The translations under genes and the position numbers were made by a program. The notes under the pieces were generated by a model that was not told where the DNA came from, did not search any database, and saw only the letters and a program-made list of their open reading frames with translations. From Flavobacterium gelidicaeli (lineage in GTDB: Bacteria > Bacteroidota > Bacteroidia > Flavobacteriales > Flavobacteriaceae): 64,000 bases of DNA. Shown one piece after another: positions 8,045-16,270 of this stretch; within the stretch, counting starts at the first letter, position 1; each line of letters opens with the position of its first letter. The stretch spans positions 156,110 to 220,109 of the forward strand of contig NZ_JABSNK010000007.1 of NCBI RefSeq assembly GCF_013294005.1. Direction: 5' to 3'.

Positions 8045-8074
8045 ATATGTGAATTCATTTGTGGTTAAAATATA

Positions 8075-8109
8075 AAAAGCCCCTTGCTATTTTCTAGTAA
8101 GGGGCTTTT
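8075..8109. terminator. Bidirectional terminator between rrf2 and tauE
   Basis: A stem AAAAGCCCCTTGCTA / TAGTAAGGGGCTTTT with a short T-rich loop lies between two convergent genes. A-rich and T-rich flanks allow termination on both strands. Confidence 0.85.
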
Positions 8110-8127
8110 CACATCTTAAATTTTAAA

Positions 8128-8916
8128 TTAAGCCATGAAAACTAATTTGTAACCTACAAAGAATAACATTCCTGCAATTGCATTTCGTAAAAATAAATCA
8201 GGAACTTTACCGCTTAACATGCTTCCTATAAATATTCCTGGTAGCGACCCCATTAGTAGTTGCGCTAGTAAACCCAAATCTAAATTTCCCATACTGGCAT
8301 GACCAAGTCCTGCGACTAAAGTTAAGGGAACGGCATGAGCTATTTCGGTACCCACTAATTTTGGTGTTGCTAATAGTGGGTATAAAAAGAACAATGTCAC
8401 TGTCCCTAAAGCTCCTGCGCCAATAGAGGTTAAAGTTACCGTAGCTCCTAGCAATACTCCAATCGCCACAGTTAACCAATTTTGCGTACGACTCTCAGTG
8501 TGAAATTTGTTTCCAGAATGCTTTTGAGAGATAGCCAATAATTTTTTCTTGAACAATACCGCTATTGAAGTAAATAGAAGTGCCCAACCCAAACTATATT
8601 TGATTACTGAATTCAATGAGGAGATATCCGCCTTTATACTATGTAAAATCCATAAGGTAATTAATGCCGCTGGTACACTTCCAAGAGAAAGCCATCCAGT
8701 TATTTTCCAATTAATATTATTCTTTTTATGGTGCACATAGATACCTCCCATTTTTGTGAAAGCAGCATATAGTAAATCAGTACCAACCGCCGTTGTGGGA
8801 GGGATGCCAAACCACAATAATATAGGAGTCATCAATGAACCACCACCTACACCTGTGAGTCCCACTATAAAGCCTACCGTCAAACCTGCAATGATCAAAC
8901 CCAACTGAAAATCCAT
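8128..8916 (-). CDS. TauE/SafE family sulfite (anion) exporter
   Basis: A 262-residue membrane protein with about eight hydrophobic helices. The family repeats GLTVGFIVGLTGVGGGSLMT (N-terminal half) and TSIGAGALGTV (second half) are present. TauE/SafE proteins move sulfite, sulfoacetate or related anions across the inner membrane. It is divergent from cysH and convergent with the Rrf2 gene, so it probably exports toxic sulfite or imports a sulfur anion for the pathway next door. The minus-strand -7 box TAATTTTG (8940-8933) lies just upstream, with an operator-like sequence behind it. Direction of transport is not known. Confidence 0.88.
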   Translation of the reverse strand: MDFQLGLIIAGLTVGFIVGLTGVGGGSLMTPILLWFGIPPTTAVGTDLLYAAFTKMGGIYVHHKKNNINWKITGWLSLGSVPAALITLWILHSIKADISSLNSVIKYSLGWALLFTSIAVLFKKKLLAISQKHSGNKFHTESRTQNWLTVAIGVLLGATVTLTSIGAGALGTVTLFFLYPLLATPKLVGTEIAHAVPLTLVAGLGHASMGNLDLGLLAQLLMGSLPGIFIGSMLSGKVPDLFLRNAIAGMLFFVGYKLVFMA

Positions 8917-9229
8917 AACAAAATATTTTGGACAAAATTAACTACTATTTTATTATTATCCTATAGGGGAAGTAGACTAATGAATATTTTTATTCAATTT
9001 TGCGAATATGTTATTGAAATAGCCATTGTATTTTGAAATAGTAATTTGGAGAGCAGTATTTTTTAGAAATATTTAATAACTGCTGTAAACCGCTATTGTT
9101 TAAGACTTCAGACAAAATTCGAGAGTAAATAAAATACTTGTTTTTATTTTTTTGTTAGGATTTAAGTGTTACTTTTGTAATCTAATCTACTAATCCGATA
9201 GGGTAATGGATTTTTATTAAATTAGACAA
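8917..9229. promoter_or_regulatory. Divergent tauE-cysH control region with two operator-like sequences
   Basis: This 313-bp gap holds promoters for both genes: TAATTTTG on the minus strand (8940-8933) and TACTTTTG on the plus strand (9170-9177). A shared 14-mer ATCCkATAGGGkAA occurs at 8958-8971, behind the tauE -7 box, and at 9193-9206, just downstream of the cysH -7 box. Twelve of the 14 bases agree and the core is partly palindromic (CCTATAGG). The position over promoter elements fits binding of a repressor such as the nearby Rrf2 protein. No RNA gene or ORF was seen. Confidence 0.45.
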
Positions 9230-9931
9230 ATGAGCGCAATAATAGTACAAGCATTAATAGACAAAACAAAAGACTTTTCAATTGAAGAGACTTTTGCTTT
9301 TTTGGCAGAGGAATATAAAGATAAGGTGGTTTTTTCTACGTCTTTCGGGCAAGAAGATCAAGTGATCACGGCGTTGATTGCAAATAGTAATACGGCTATC
9401 ACTATTTTCACTTTAGATACGGGTCGGTTGTTTCAAGAAACTTATGATGTTTTTCATAAGACATTAAAGAAATACAAAAAGCACATTGAAGTATATTTTC
9501 CTGAAGCGACTGATGTTCAAAACTTATTGAATGCAAAAGGTCCTAATAGTTTTTATGAGTCGGTTGACAATAGAAAAGAGTGTTGTTTTATTCGAAAAGT
9601 AGCACCATTGACTAAAGCCTTAAAAGGAAATTCAGTTTGGATTACAGGATTAAGAGCAGAGCAATCAGACAACAGAAATGATTTACATCTTTTTGAATAT
9701 GACTCGAAATTTGAAATTATCAAGTTCAATCCGCTTTTAAAATGGACTTTGAGAGAAGTAGAGGATTATATAGAGCTTAATAATGTTCCTCAAAATGCTT
9801 TGCATAAAAAAGGATTTGTTAGCATAGGTTGTGCGCCTTGTACCAGAGCAATCGCAGAAGGTGAAGACATTAGAGCCGGTAGATGGTGGTGGGAATCAAG
9901 CCATAAAGAATGTGGTTTACACGGGAAATAA
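9230..9931 (+). CDS. cysH: Phosphoadenylyl/adenylyl-sulfate reductase
   Basis: This 233-residue enzyme reduces activated sulfate to sulfite. The PAPS reductase fold is clear: FSTSFGQEDQVI nucleotide loop, TLDTGRLFQETY, and the C-terminal ECGLH with the catalytic cysteine. It also has the cysteine pairs Cys118-Cys119 (ECCFIRK) and Cys201/Cys204 (GCAPC), which bind a 4Fe-4S cluster in APS reductases. It therefore likely uses adenylyl sulfate directly. That agrees with the absence of an APS kinase gene (cysC) in this operon and of a fused kinase in CysN. First gene of the sulfate assimilation operon; its promoter overlaps a putative operator. Confidence 0.95.
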   Translation: MSAIIVQALIDKTKDFSIEETFAFLAEEYKDKVVFSTSFGQEDQVITALIANSNTAITIFTLDTGRLFQETYDVFHKTLKKYKKHIEVYFPEATDVQNLLNAKGPNSFYESVDNRKECCFIRKVAPLTKALKGNSVWITGLRAEQSDNRNDLHLFEYDSKFEIIKFNPLLKWTLREVEDYIELNNVPQNALHKKGFVSIGCAPCTRAIAEGEDIRAGRWWWESSHKECGLHGK

Positions 9932-9992
9932 AGTTCAAAAATAAGTAGATAGAGGTTCTAATTAAGATTTATAAACGAATATAACTCCGTTT

Positions 9993-10027
9993 GCTCTCCC
10001 CCTCTTTCGGAGGGGGTTGGGGGGAGG
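9993..10027 (-). repeat. GC-rich hairpin repeat, copy 3
   Basis: CCCCCTCTTTCGGAGGGGG forms the hairpin, followed by the G-rich arm TTGGGGGGAGG. It lies in the cysH-cysD gap, 14 bp upstream of the ATG at 10042. Reading it in frame adds a false N-terminus (MLSPSFGGGWGED) to CysD. Confidence 0.8.
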
Positions 10028-10041
10028 ATAAAACAAAAGAC

Positions 10042-10941
10042 ATGAGTTCAATATTAAAAACAAACGCATTAGAAAGCGAAGCGATATACATTTTTAGAGA
10101 AGTAATTTCTCAATTTGATAAGCCAGTTTTGCTTTTTTCTGGAGGAAAAGATTCAATTACATTGGTTCGCTTAGCGCAGAAAGCGTTTTTTCCTGCTAAG
10201 ATTCCGTTTCCGTTATTGCACGTAGATACGGGGCATAATTTTCCAGAAACAATAGAATTTAGAGACCGATTGGTAAAAGAATTAGGTTTAGAATTAATCG
10301 TTCGTAATGTACAAGATGCAATTGACGAAGGTAAGGTTGTTGAAGAAACTGGGAAATACTCTAGTAGAAACAGTTTGCAAACAACCACTTTATTAGACGC
10401 AATCGAAGAGTTTAAATTTGATGCTTGTATTGGTGGTGCTCGTCGTGATGAAGAAAAAGCGAGAGCTAAAGAGCGTATTTTTTCTGTTCGTGATGACTTT
10501 GGTCAATGGGATGAAAAAAACCAACGTCCAGAATTGTTTGATTTATTAAATGGTAAAATCGAAAACGGTCAAAACGTACGTGTTTTTCCTATTTCGAACT
10601 GGACAGAATTGGATGTTTGGAGTTACATCGAACAAGAGCAAATCGAGATTCCTTCCATTTACTTTTCACACAAGCGTAAAGTATTCTTGAGAGATGGAAT
10701 GATTTGGTCACACTCTCCATATGTGTACCAAGAAGAAAACGAAGAAATTGAAGAACGCATTGTTCGTTTTAGAACAGTGGGTGATATGAGTTGTACTGCA
10801 GCAGTTGATTCGTATGCAGCAACAATCTCAGAAGTAGTAGGCGAAATTAGAGCTTCTACAATCTCTGAAAGAGGTGCTCGAATTGACGATAAACGTTCAG
10901 AGGCAGCGATGGAGAAAAGAAAACAACAAGGATACTTTTAG
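10042..10941 (+). CDS. cysD: Sulfate adenylyltransferase subunit 2
   Basis: CysD is the ATP-sulfurylase catalytic subunit that joins ATP and sulfate to adenylyl sulfate, working with the GTPase CysN. The protein shows the N-type ATP pyrophosphatase loop LLFSGGKDSITL, then LHVDTGHNFPETIEFRD, GGARRDEEKARAKERIFS and SERGARIDDK, all characteristic. I choose ATG 10042, giving 299 residues, close to the usual 300. A longer frame from 9991 would only add residues encoded by a hairpin repeat. Second gene of the operon, with cysN next. Confidence 0.96.
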   Translation: MSSILKTNALESEAIYIFREVISQFDKPVLLFSGGKDSITLVRLAQKAFFPAKIPFPLLHVDTGHNFPETIEFRDRLVKELGLELIVRNVQDAIDEGKVVEETGKYSSRNSLQTTTLLDAIEEFKFDACIGGARRDEEKARAKERIFSVRDDFGQWDEKNQRPELFDLLNGKIENGQNVRVFPISNWTELDVWSYIEQEQIEIPSIYFSHKRKVFLRDGMIWSHSPYVYQEENEEIEERIVRFRTVGDMSCTAAVDSYAATISEVVGEIRASTISERGARIDDKRSEAAMEKRKQQGYF

Positions 10942-10942
10942 A

Positions 10943-10977
10943 ATCCCCACCCCAACCCTCCCCGAAGGGGAGGAGGT
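10943..10977 (+). repeat. GC-rich hairpin repeat, copy 4
   Basis: CCCCACCCCAACCCTCCCC then GAA and GGGGAGG. It begins immediately after the cysD stop codon. Its inverted partner is copy 5 at 11063, so the two frame the cysD-cysN gap. Confidence 0.82.
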
Positions 10978-11062
10978 CAAAGCCGATTAGTAGTAATTTC
11001 GAGTTTTGATCTTTAAAGGAAGAAAATAAAAAATATATTAGTTCATAAAAACATACCAGACT

Positions 11063-11097
11063 CGTCTCCCTCCCCTTCGGGGAGGGCCGGGGTGGGG
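11063..11097 (-). repeat. GC-rich hairpin repeat, copy 5 (inverted partner of copy 4)
   Basis: CTCCCTCCCCTTCGGGGAGG followed by GCCGGGGTGGGG, the reverse complement of copy 4 in arm order. It ends 12 bp before the cysN ATG at 11110. It creates an in-frame GTG at 11092 that would wrongly extend CysN. Confidence 0.82.
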
Positions 11098-11109
11098 AAA
11101 AATAAGAAT

Positions 11110-12354
11110 ATGGAAGTTTTAAAAATAGCAACAGCAGGAAGTGTAGATGACGGAAAAAGTACCTTAATCGGGAGATTATTATACGATACACAATCTTTGA
11201 CTACAGATAAATTAGAAGCAATTGAAAAAAGCAGCAAGCAAAAAGGATATGATTATCTAGATTTTTCTTTGGCTACGGATGGTTTAGTGGCTGAGAGAGA
11301 ACAGGGAATCACGATTGATGTGGCGCATATTTATTTCTCTACAGCTAAGAAAAGTTACATCATTGCTGATACTCCAGGACATGTTGAATACACGCGTAAC
11401 ATGGTAACTGGAGCTTCGACTTCACAAGTTTCTATCATTTTGATTGATGCTCGTAAAGGGGTTATTGAGCAAACCTACCGTCACTTTTTTATCAATAATT
11501 TGTTGAGAGTAAAAGAAGTAATTGTTGCTATAAATAAAATGGACTTAGTTGATTATTCAGAGGAAGTTTTTAATAAAATCAAAGCCGACTTTGAAGCATT
11601 AAACGCCAAAAGTACTTTCAAAGAGCAAAACGTAAGTTACATTCCGTTGAGTGCTTTGACGGGTGATAATGTCGTGGAATCTTTAGGTGGCATGCCTTGG
11701 TACGAAGGACAAACAATTTTAGAACACTTAGAGGCTTTAGAGCCAGCTGATGTATATGAAAAAGGTAAAGCACGTTTCCCAGTGCAAACCGTTATTCGTC
11801 CAAAAACAGAAGAGTACCACGATTTTAGAGGATACGCTGGTAAATTGTACGGAAACAATATTAAAGTAGGAGATGCTGTAACGGTTTTGCCTTCTTTAAC
11901 AGAATCGAAAGTAACCAACATTCACTTTTTCGATAAACAATTTGACGAAGCTTCAGTAGGATCTTCAATTACTATCGAATTAGAAAATGATATCAATGTA
12001 ACTAGAGGAGACATGATTGTAAAATCATCTGAGTTGCCTAAAGTAGAAAAAGATATCAATACTACAGTTTGTTGGATGGACAGTAAAAAGCTAATTCCAG
12101 GCGCAAAATATTTTGTACAACACAATACGAATAGAGTTTTAGCTAAAATTGATAGCGTGAAAAACGTGATTGCAACTGATTTTTCAGGAACAACAGAAGC
12201 ATCTCAATTAGCAATTAACGAAATAGGAGAAGTAAACATCAAGTTAAGCAAAGCAATTTATTTTGATGCTTACAACGATAATAAATCAAACGGTGCTTTT
12301 ATCTTAATTGATGCAGCAACTAATACGACTGCGGGAGTAGGGTTTATACGATAA
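11110..12354 (+). CDS. cysN: Sulfate adenylyltransferase subunit 1 (GTPase)
   Basis: This 414-residue translation-factor type GTPase drives sulfate activation by CysD. The G motifs are clear: GSVDDGKST (P-loop), DTPGHVEYTRNM (G3) and NKMDLVDYS (G4), followed by two beta-barrel domains. It ends where stand-alone CysN proteins end. There is no C-terminal APS kinase domain as in CysNC/NodQ, which fits an APS-reducing CysH. ATG 11110 is chosen because the upstream GTG at 11092 lies in a hairpin repeat. Position between cysD and sulfite reductase supports the role. Confidence 0.96.
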   Translation: MEVLKIATAGSVDDGKSTLIGRLLYDTQSLTTDKLEAIEKSSKQKGYDYLDFSLATDGLVAEREQGITIDVAHIYFSTAKKSYIIADTPGHVEYTRNMVTGASTSQVSIILIDARKGVIEQTYRHFFINNLLRVKEVIVAINKMDLVDYSEEVFNKIKADFEALNAKSTFKEQNVSYIPLSALTGDNVVESLGGMPWYEGQTILEHLEALEPADVYEKGKARFPVQTVIRPKTEEYHDFRGYAGKLYGNNIKVGDAVTVLPSLTESKVTNIHFFDKQFDEASVGSSITIELENDINVTRGDMIVKSSELPKVEKDINTTVCWMDSKKLIPGAKYFVQHNTNRVLAKIDSVKNVIATDFSGTTEASQLAINEIGEVNIKLSKAIYFDAYNDNKSNGAFILIDAATNTTAGVGFIR

Positions 12355-12355
12355 G

Positions 12356-12391
12356 GATCCCCACCCCAGCCCTCCCCGAAGGGGAGGGAGA
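12356..12391 (+). repeat. GC-rich hairpin repeat, copy 6
   Basis: CCCCACCCCAGCCCTCCCC, GAA, GGGGAGGG, starting 2 bp after the cysN stop. Nearly identical to copy 4, and paired with copy 7 across the cysN-sulfite reductase gap. Confidence 0.82.
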
Positions 12392-12522
12392 GATTGTAGA
12401 AAATGTTTGTAGATAAGCTTTGTGGGTATAAGGCTTATTTCTTGAACAACAAAATAGGTTGATTTTTATTCTGGTTATTAAAAATACAATCAGATTATAT
12501 AACACAATAAAGCTCCTCAATG

Positions 12523-12555
12523 GCTCCCCCTCCTTCGGAGGGGGCCGGGGGGAGG
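12523..12555 (-). repeat. GC-rich hairpin repeat, copy 7 (inverted partner of copy 6)
   Basis: CCCCCTCCTTCGGAGGGGG followed by CCGGGGGGAGG, 18 bp before the sulfite reductase ATG at 12574. Read in frame it would add MAPPPSEGAGGR to the protein. Confidence 0.82.
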
Positions 12556-12573
12556 ATAATAGTAAAAATAGGT

Positions 12574-14664
12574 ATGGAAAGTTTTAGAACCGAAATAGAA
12601 AATCCGATTGTTCAAAAAGAGATCATCGATTTAGAAAGAAAAATAGCATTATTCAAAGACGGTAAAATTGATGATGAGCGTTTCCGTAGTCTGCGTTTAG
12701 CGCGTGGAGTTTACGGGCAGCGTCAAGAAGGCGTGCAAATGATTCGTATCAAATTGCCTTTTGGTAAGGTGACAAGCGAACAATTGCAGCGTATTACTAA
12801 AGTTTCTGATGAGTACTCAACAGGGCGTTTGCATATCACAACGCGTCAGGATATCCAAATTCATTATGTGAGTTTAGATAGAACTCCAGAGCTTTGGGCA
12901 AATTTAGCCAAAGACGATATCACATTGCGTGAAGCCTGCGGGAACACCGTACGTAATATCACAGCAAGTGAATTAGCGGGTGTTGATGTAGACGAACCTT
13001 TCGATGTTTCGCCTTATGCGCACGCCATGTTTCAATTTTTCTTGAGAAATCCTATTTGTCAAGAGATGGGACGTAAATTCAAAATATCATTCTCTTCTTC
13101 AGATAAAGATACTGCCTTGAGTTATTTACATGATTTAGGATTTATTCCAAAGATTGTAAATGGGGAACGTGGTTTTAAAGTGATGTTAGGAGGAGGATTA
13201 GGATCGCAACCACATCACGCCGAATTGTTATCCGAATTTATTCCGGTAAACCAAATCATCCCAACTACCGAAGGAGTTTTAAGAGTTTTTGACCGTCATG
13301 GTGAAAGAGCCAAGCGTTTAAAAGCACGTATGAAATTCTTAATCAAAGACATTGGTAAAGAAGAGTTTTTACGTTTGGTAGAGGAAGAGAAAAAAGCATT
13401 ATCCTACCAGTCATACGAAATAGACACTACCGCTTTTGATGGTGCAATTCCAGCTCCTTTATTAGAAGTACCTGCAGTAACCATTGATGATGCAGCTGCT
13501 TACGAAGCTTGGAAAAAATCGAACGTGATTGCTCAAAAACAAGCAGGTTATGTTGCGATTGGAATCAAAGTGCTGTTAGGAGATTTTTATACAGACAAAG
13601 CAAGAGCTTTAGCTGAATTAATTAAAAATTACGGAGCTAATGAATTGCGTTTTTCACTAAAACAAAACATTGTTCTTAGAAATATAAAAGAAGAGAATTT
13701 ACCATTCTTCTACCAAGAATTAGCCAAACTAGATTTTGTTACTTTAGGTTACGATACAATTAATGATATTACCGCTTGTCCAGGAACAGATACTTGTAAC
13801 CTTGGGATTGCAAGTAGTACTGGAATTGCCGAAGAGCTAGAACGCGTATTGAAATTAGAGTTTCCGCAATACAAAGAGAATCGCGAAATTACAATTAAAA
13901 TCAGCGGTTGTATGAATGCTTGTGGGCAACATAACATGTCGTCAATAGGTTTTCAAGGAATGTCGATCAACTCTGGTAAATTAGTAGCGCCAGCTTTACA
14001 AGTATTGCTTGGTGGTGGAATTTTAGGAGATGGAAAAGGACGTTTTTCTGATAAAGTAATTAAAATTCCAAGTCGTAGAGGACCAGATGCATTGCGATTT
14101 ATTTTAAACGATTTTGAAGCGAATGCTAACGGAAAATCTTTCTTAGATTACTACGATGCGCAGGGAGAAAAGTATTTTTACGAATTCTTAAAACCCTTGG
14201 CAGATGTGACTAATCTTACTGACGAAGATTTTATCGATTGGGGAAATGCAGATAATTATGTAAAAGCAGTTGGAGTAGGAGAATGTGCGGGAGTTGTAAT
14301 TGACTTGGTTGCCACTTTAATTTTGGAAGCAAAAGATAAATTGACGTTTGCTCAAGAGGCTTTCGAAGATAAAAATTGGGCTGATGCTATTTACTTGGCT
14401 TATGCTGGTTTTGTTAACGGTGCTAAAGCATTGTTATTGGCTGAAAACCAAAAAACAAACCACCATGCAGGAATCATTAATTTGTTTGACACTGTTTTTG
14501 TAGAAAGTAACAAAATCACTTTAGATACAAACTTCAAAGATTTAGTATACCAAATTAATCAAAACGAACCTTCTGAGGCTTTCGCCAAAAAATACATACA
14601 AGAAGCAATTGCTTTTTTTCAAAATATAGAAACCTACAGAACAAAAGATTTAGCAAATGCATAA
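12574..14664 (+). CDS. Sulfite/nitrite reductase hemoprotein with C-terminal HEPN-like extension
   Basis: This 696-residue protein reduces sulfite to sulfide on a siroheme/4Fe-4S centre. The cluster cysteines form the expected pattern: Cys402 and Cys408 (ACPGTDTC), Cys446 and Cys450 (GCMNAC). Paired ferredoxin-like sulfite reductase repeats are seen in STGRLHITTRQDIQIHYV and ELRFSLKQNIVLRN. The catalytic part ends near residue 560. The remaining 130 residues, from about ADNYVKAVGVGECAGV, are an alpha-helical domain of the HEPN type that ordinary enzymes lack. ATG 12574 is preferred over 12520, which lies in a repeat. The stop overlaps cobA by 8 bp, tying cofactor supply to the enzyme. Confidence 0.92.
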   Translation: MESFRTEIENPIVQKEIIDLERKIALFKDGKIDDERFRSLRLARGVYGQRQEGVQMIRIKLPFGKVTSEQLQRITKVSDEYSTGRLHITTRQDIQIHYVSLDRTPELWANLAKDDITLREACGNTVRNITASELAGVDVDEPFDVSPYAHAMFQFFLRNPICQEMGRKFKISFSSSDKDTALSYLHDLGFIPKIVNGERGFKVMLGGGLGSQPHHAELLSEFIPVNQIIPTTEGVLRVFDRHGERAKRLKARMKFLIKDIGKEEFLRLVEEEKKALSYQSYEIDTTAFDGAIPAPLLEVPAVTIDDAAAYEAWKKSNVIAQKQAGYVAIGIKVLLGDFYTDKARALAELIKNYGANELRFSLKQNIVLRNIKEENLPFFYQELAKLDFVTLGYDTINDITACPGTDTCNLGIASSTGIAEELERVLKLEFPQYKENREITIKISGCMNACGQHNMSSIGFQGMSINSGKLVAPALQVLLGGGILGDGKGRFSDKVIKIPSRRGPDALRFILNDFEANANGKSFLDYYDAQGEKYFYEFLKPLADVTNLTDEDFIDWGNADNYVKAVGVGECAGVVIDLVATLILEAKDKLTFAQEAFEDKNWADAIYLAYAGFVNGAKALLLAENQKTNHHAGIINLFDTVFVESNKITLDTNFKDLVYQINQNEPSEAFAKKYIQEAIAFFQNIETYRTKDLANA

Positions 14665-15451
14665 AATTGTAAAACCTATTGTAACTTTAGTAGGAGCTGG
14701 TCCAGGAGATCCAGATTTGCTTACTATAAAAGGAGCAAAAGCACTTGCTGAAGCCGATGTGGTTTTATATGATGCTTTGGCAAATGACGAGTTATTAAGT
14801 TACGCTCCAAAGAAAGCGTTGAAAATATTTGTTGGGAAAAGAAAAGGATGCCACGCGTACACGCAAGATCAAATCAACCAACTAATTGTAGATAATGCCT
14901 TGACTTATGGTCATGTCGTTCGTCTTAAAGGTGGTGATCCTTTTATTTTTGGACGAGGAAGTGAAGAAATTGACTATGTAGAAAGCTTTGGAATTCCTAC
15001 ATTTGTTGTTCCTGGAATTTCTTCCTCGATTGCCGTACCTGCTTCGCAAGGAATTTCCTTGACAAAAAGAGGCGTTTCGGAGAGTTTTTGGGTAATAACA
15101 GGGACAACTTCGGCGCGAAAATTATCAACAGATGTGGCTTTGGCGGCTCAATCATCAGCAACTGTTGTTGTTTTGATGGGAATGAGTAAATTGCATGAAA
15201 TTGTGGCAATTTTCAAAAAAGAATCTAAAGGGGAAATACCAGTTGCGATTATTCAAAACGGAACCACTCCAGAAGAGAAAATTGGAATAGGAACAATAAA
15301 TTCGATTCAGCAAGTAGTTGCTGACAAGAATCTAAGTTCTCCCGCGATTATTGTAATTGGAGAAGTGGTAGGAGATAGCAAGAAAAGCACTGGGTTTTAT
15401 AAAGAATTAAAATCCATTAGCAACAAACAAGTATTATATGGAAAGGAATGA
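14657..15451 (+). CDS. cobA: Uroporphyrinogen-III C-methyltransferase
   Basis: This 264-residue SAM-dependent enzyme methylates uroporphyrinogen III twice to precorrin-2, the first step of siroheme synthesis. Family motifs are present: LVGAGPGDPDLLTIKGAKAL (SAM loop), VVLYDALA, VRLKGGDPFIFGRGSEE and VPGISSSIAVPA. It starts inside the end of the sulfite reductase gene (8-bp overlap) and itself overlaps the next gene by 14 bp. The three are therefore translationally linked, and the operon makes the siroheme that sulfite reductase needs. Length is typical for stand-alone CobA. Confidence 0.96.
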   Translation: MHKIVKPIVTLVGAGPGDPDLLTIKGAKALAEADVVLYDALANDELLSYAPKKALKIFVGKRKGCHAYTQDQINQLIVDNALTYGHVVRLKGGDPFIFGRGSEEIDYVESFGIPTFVVPGISSSIAVPASQGISLTKRGVSESFWVITGTTSARKLSTDVALAAQSSATVVVLMGMSKLHEIVAIFKKESKGEIPVAIIQNGTTPEEKIGIGTINSIQQVVADKNLSSPAIIVIGEVVGDSKKSTGFYKELKSISNKQVLYGKE

Positions 15452-16022
15452 ATTATATCCCGTATTTCTAAAACTCAACAATCTTAATGTATTGATTGTT
15501 GGAGGCGGAAATGTAGGTTTAGAGAAACTATCTTTTTTACTAAAATCCAGTCCTAATGCTAATGTTGAGGTAGTTGCTCCGCGTTTTTTACCAGAGTTAG
15601 TTGAGCTGGTCAACAAGCATAATTCGGTAAAATTAACCATGAAGAAATTCAAGAAAAAGATGCTCAAGAAAAGGCATATGGTTATTGCTTGTACGGATAA
15701 TCTTGAAGTAAATAAAAAGATATATGATTTATCTCGAGAGCGGTATTTGATTTGCAATATTGCCGATACGCCACCTTTATGTGATTATTATTTAGGCGGA
15801 ATTGTAACTAAAGGAAATGTGAAAATTGCTATTTCGACCAATGGAAAATCACCAACAACAGCCAAAAGATTAAGAGAGTTTTTTGAAGAAGTAATTCCAG
15901 AGGACATTAATACAATGGTCGAAAACTTGAATGAATTTCGCAAAACGCTAAAAGGAGATTTTGAAGAGAAAGTTCAGAAGATGAATGAGATCACCGAAAG
16001 TTTGAAGAATAAAGAGAATTGA
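15438..16022 (+). CDS. Precorrin-2 dehydrogenase / siroheme synthase N-terminal domain protein
   Basis: This 194-residue protein matches the N-terminal part of CysG and yeast Met8, with the NAD-binding loop NVLIVGGGNVGLEKL and the conserved ACTDNLEVNKKIYDL, CDYYLGGIVTKGNVKIAISTNG. Met8-type enzymes oxidise precorrin-2 to sirohydrochlorin and may insert iron. Together with CobA it completes siroheme production for the sulfite reductase encoded just upstream. The reading frame overlaps cobA by 14 bp. Whether this protein also acts as the ferrochelatase is not shown by the sequence; no separate SirB-type chelatase is seen in the window. Confidence 0.92.
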   Translation: MERNELYPVFLKLNNLNVLIVGGGNVGLEKLSFLLKSSPNANVEVVAPRFLPELVELVNKHNSVKLTMKKFKKKMLKKRHMVIACTDNLEVNKKIYDLSRERYLICNIADTPPLCDYYLGGIVTKGNVKIAISTNGKSPTTAKRLREFFEEVIPEDINTMVENLNEFRKTLKGDFEEKVQKMNEITESLKNKEN

Positions 16023-16198
16023 AGTTAGAGGCAAGAGTCAATAGGCAAGAGCCAAGAATAAAGAGAATTGAGGTTAGAGGAAAGATTTAAGAATTAAGAG
16101 TAAAGTGTTCGGATGATATTTATCATTTGAATGAGAGATATTCAATCGTTCCTTTGCAAAATAATAATAATAAGTAAGAACTAGTATAACAAAAGAAA

Positions 16199-16254
16199 CT
16201 CCACCCAGTCACCCCTCCCGATAGCTATCGGGGTTGGAGGGGGATGGGGGGAGG
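16199..16254 (-). repeat. GC-rich hairpin repeat, copy 8 (divergent)
   Basis: CACCCCTCCCGATAGCTATC followed by GGGGTTGGAGGGGGATGGGGGGAGG. The hairpin tip is the palindrome CCCGATAGCTATCGGG. It sits 16 bp before the ATG at 16271, again at a gene border of the sulfate operon. Directly upstream (16011-16083) is a short imperfect direct repeat of AAAGAGAATTGAGGTTAGAG. Confidence 0.7.
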
Positions 16255-16270
16255 AAAAATTAATACGAAC

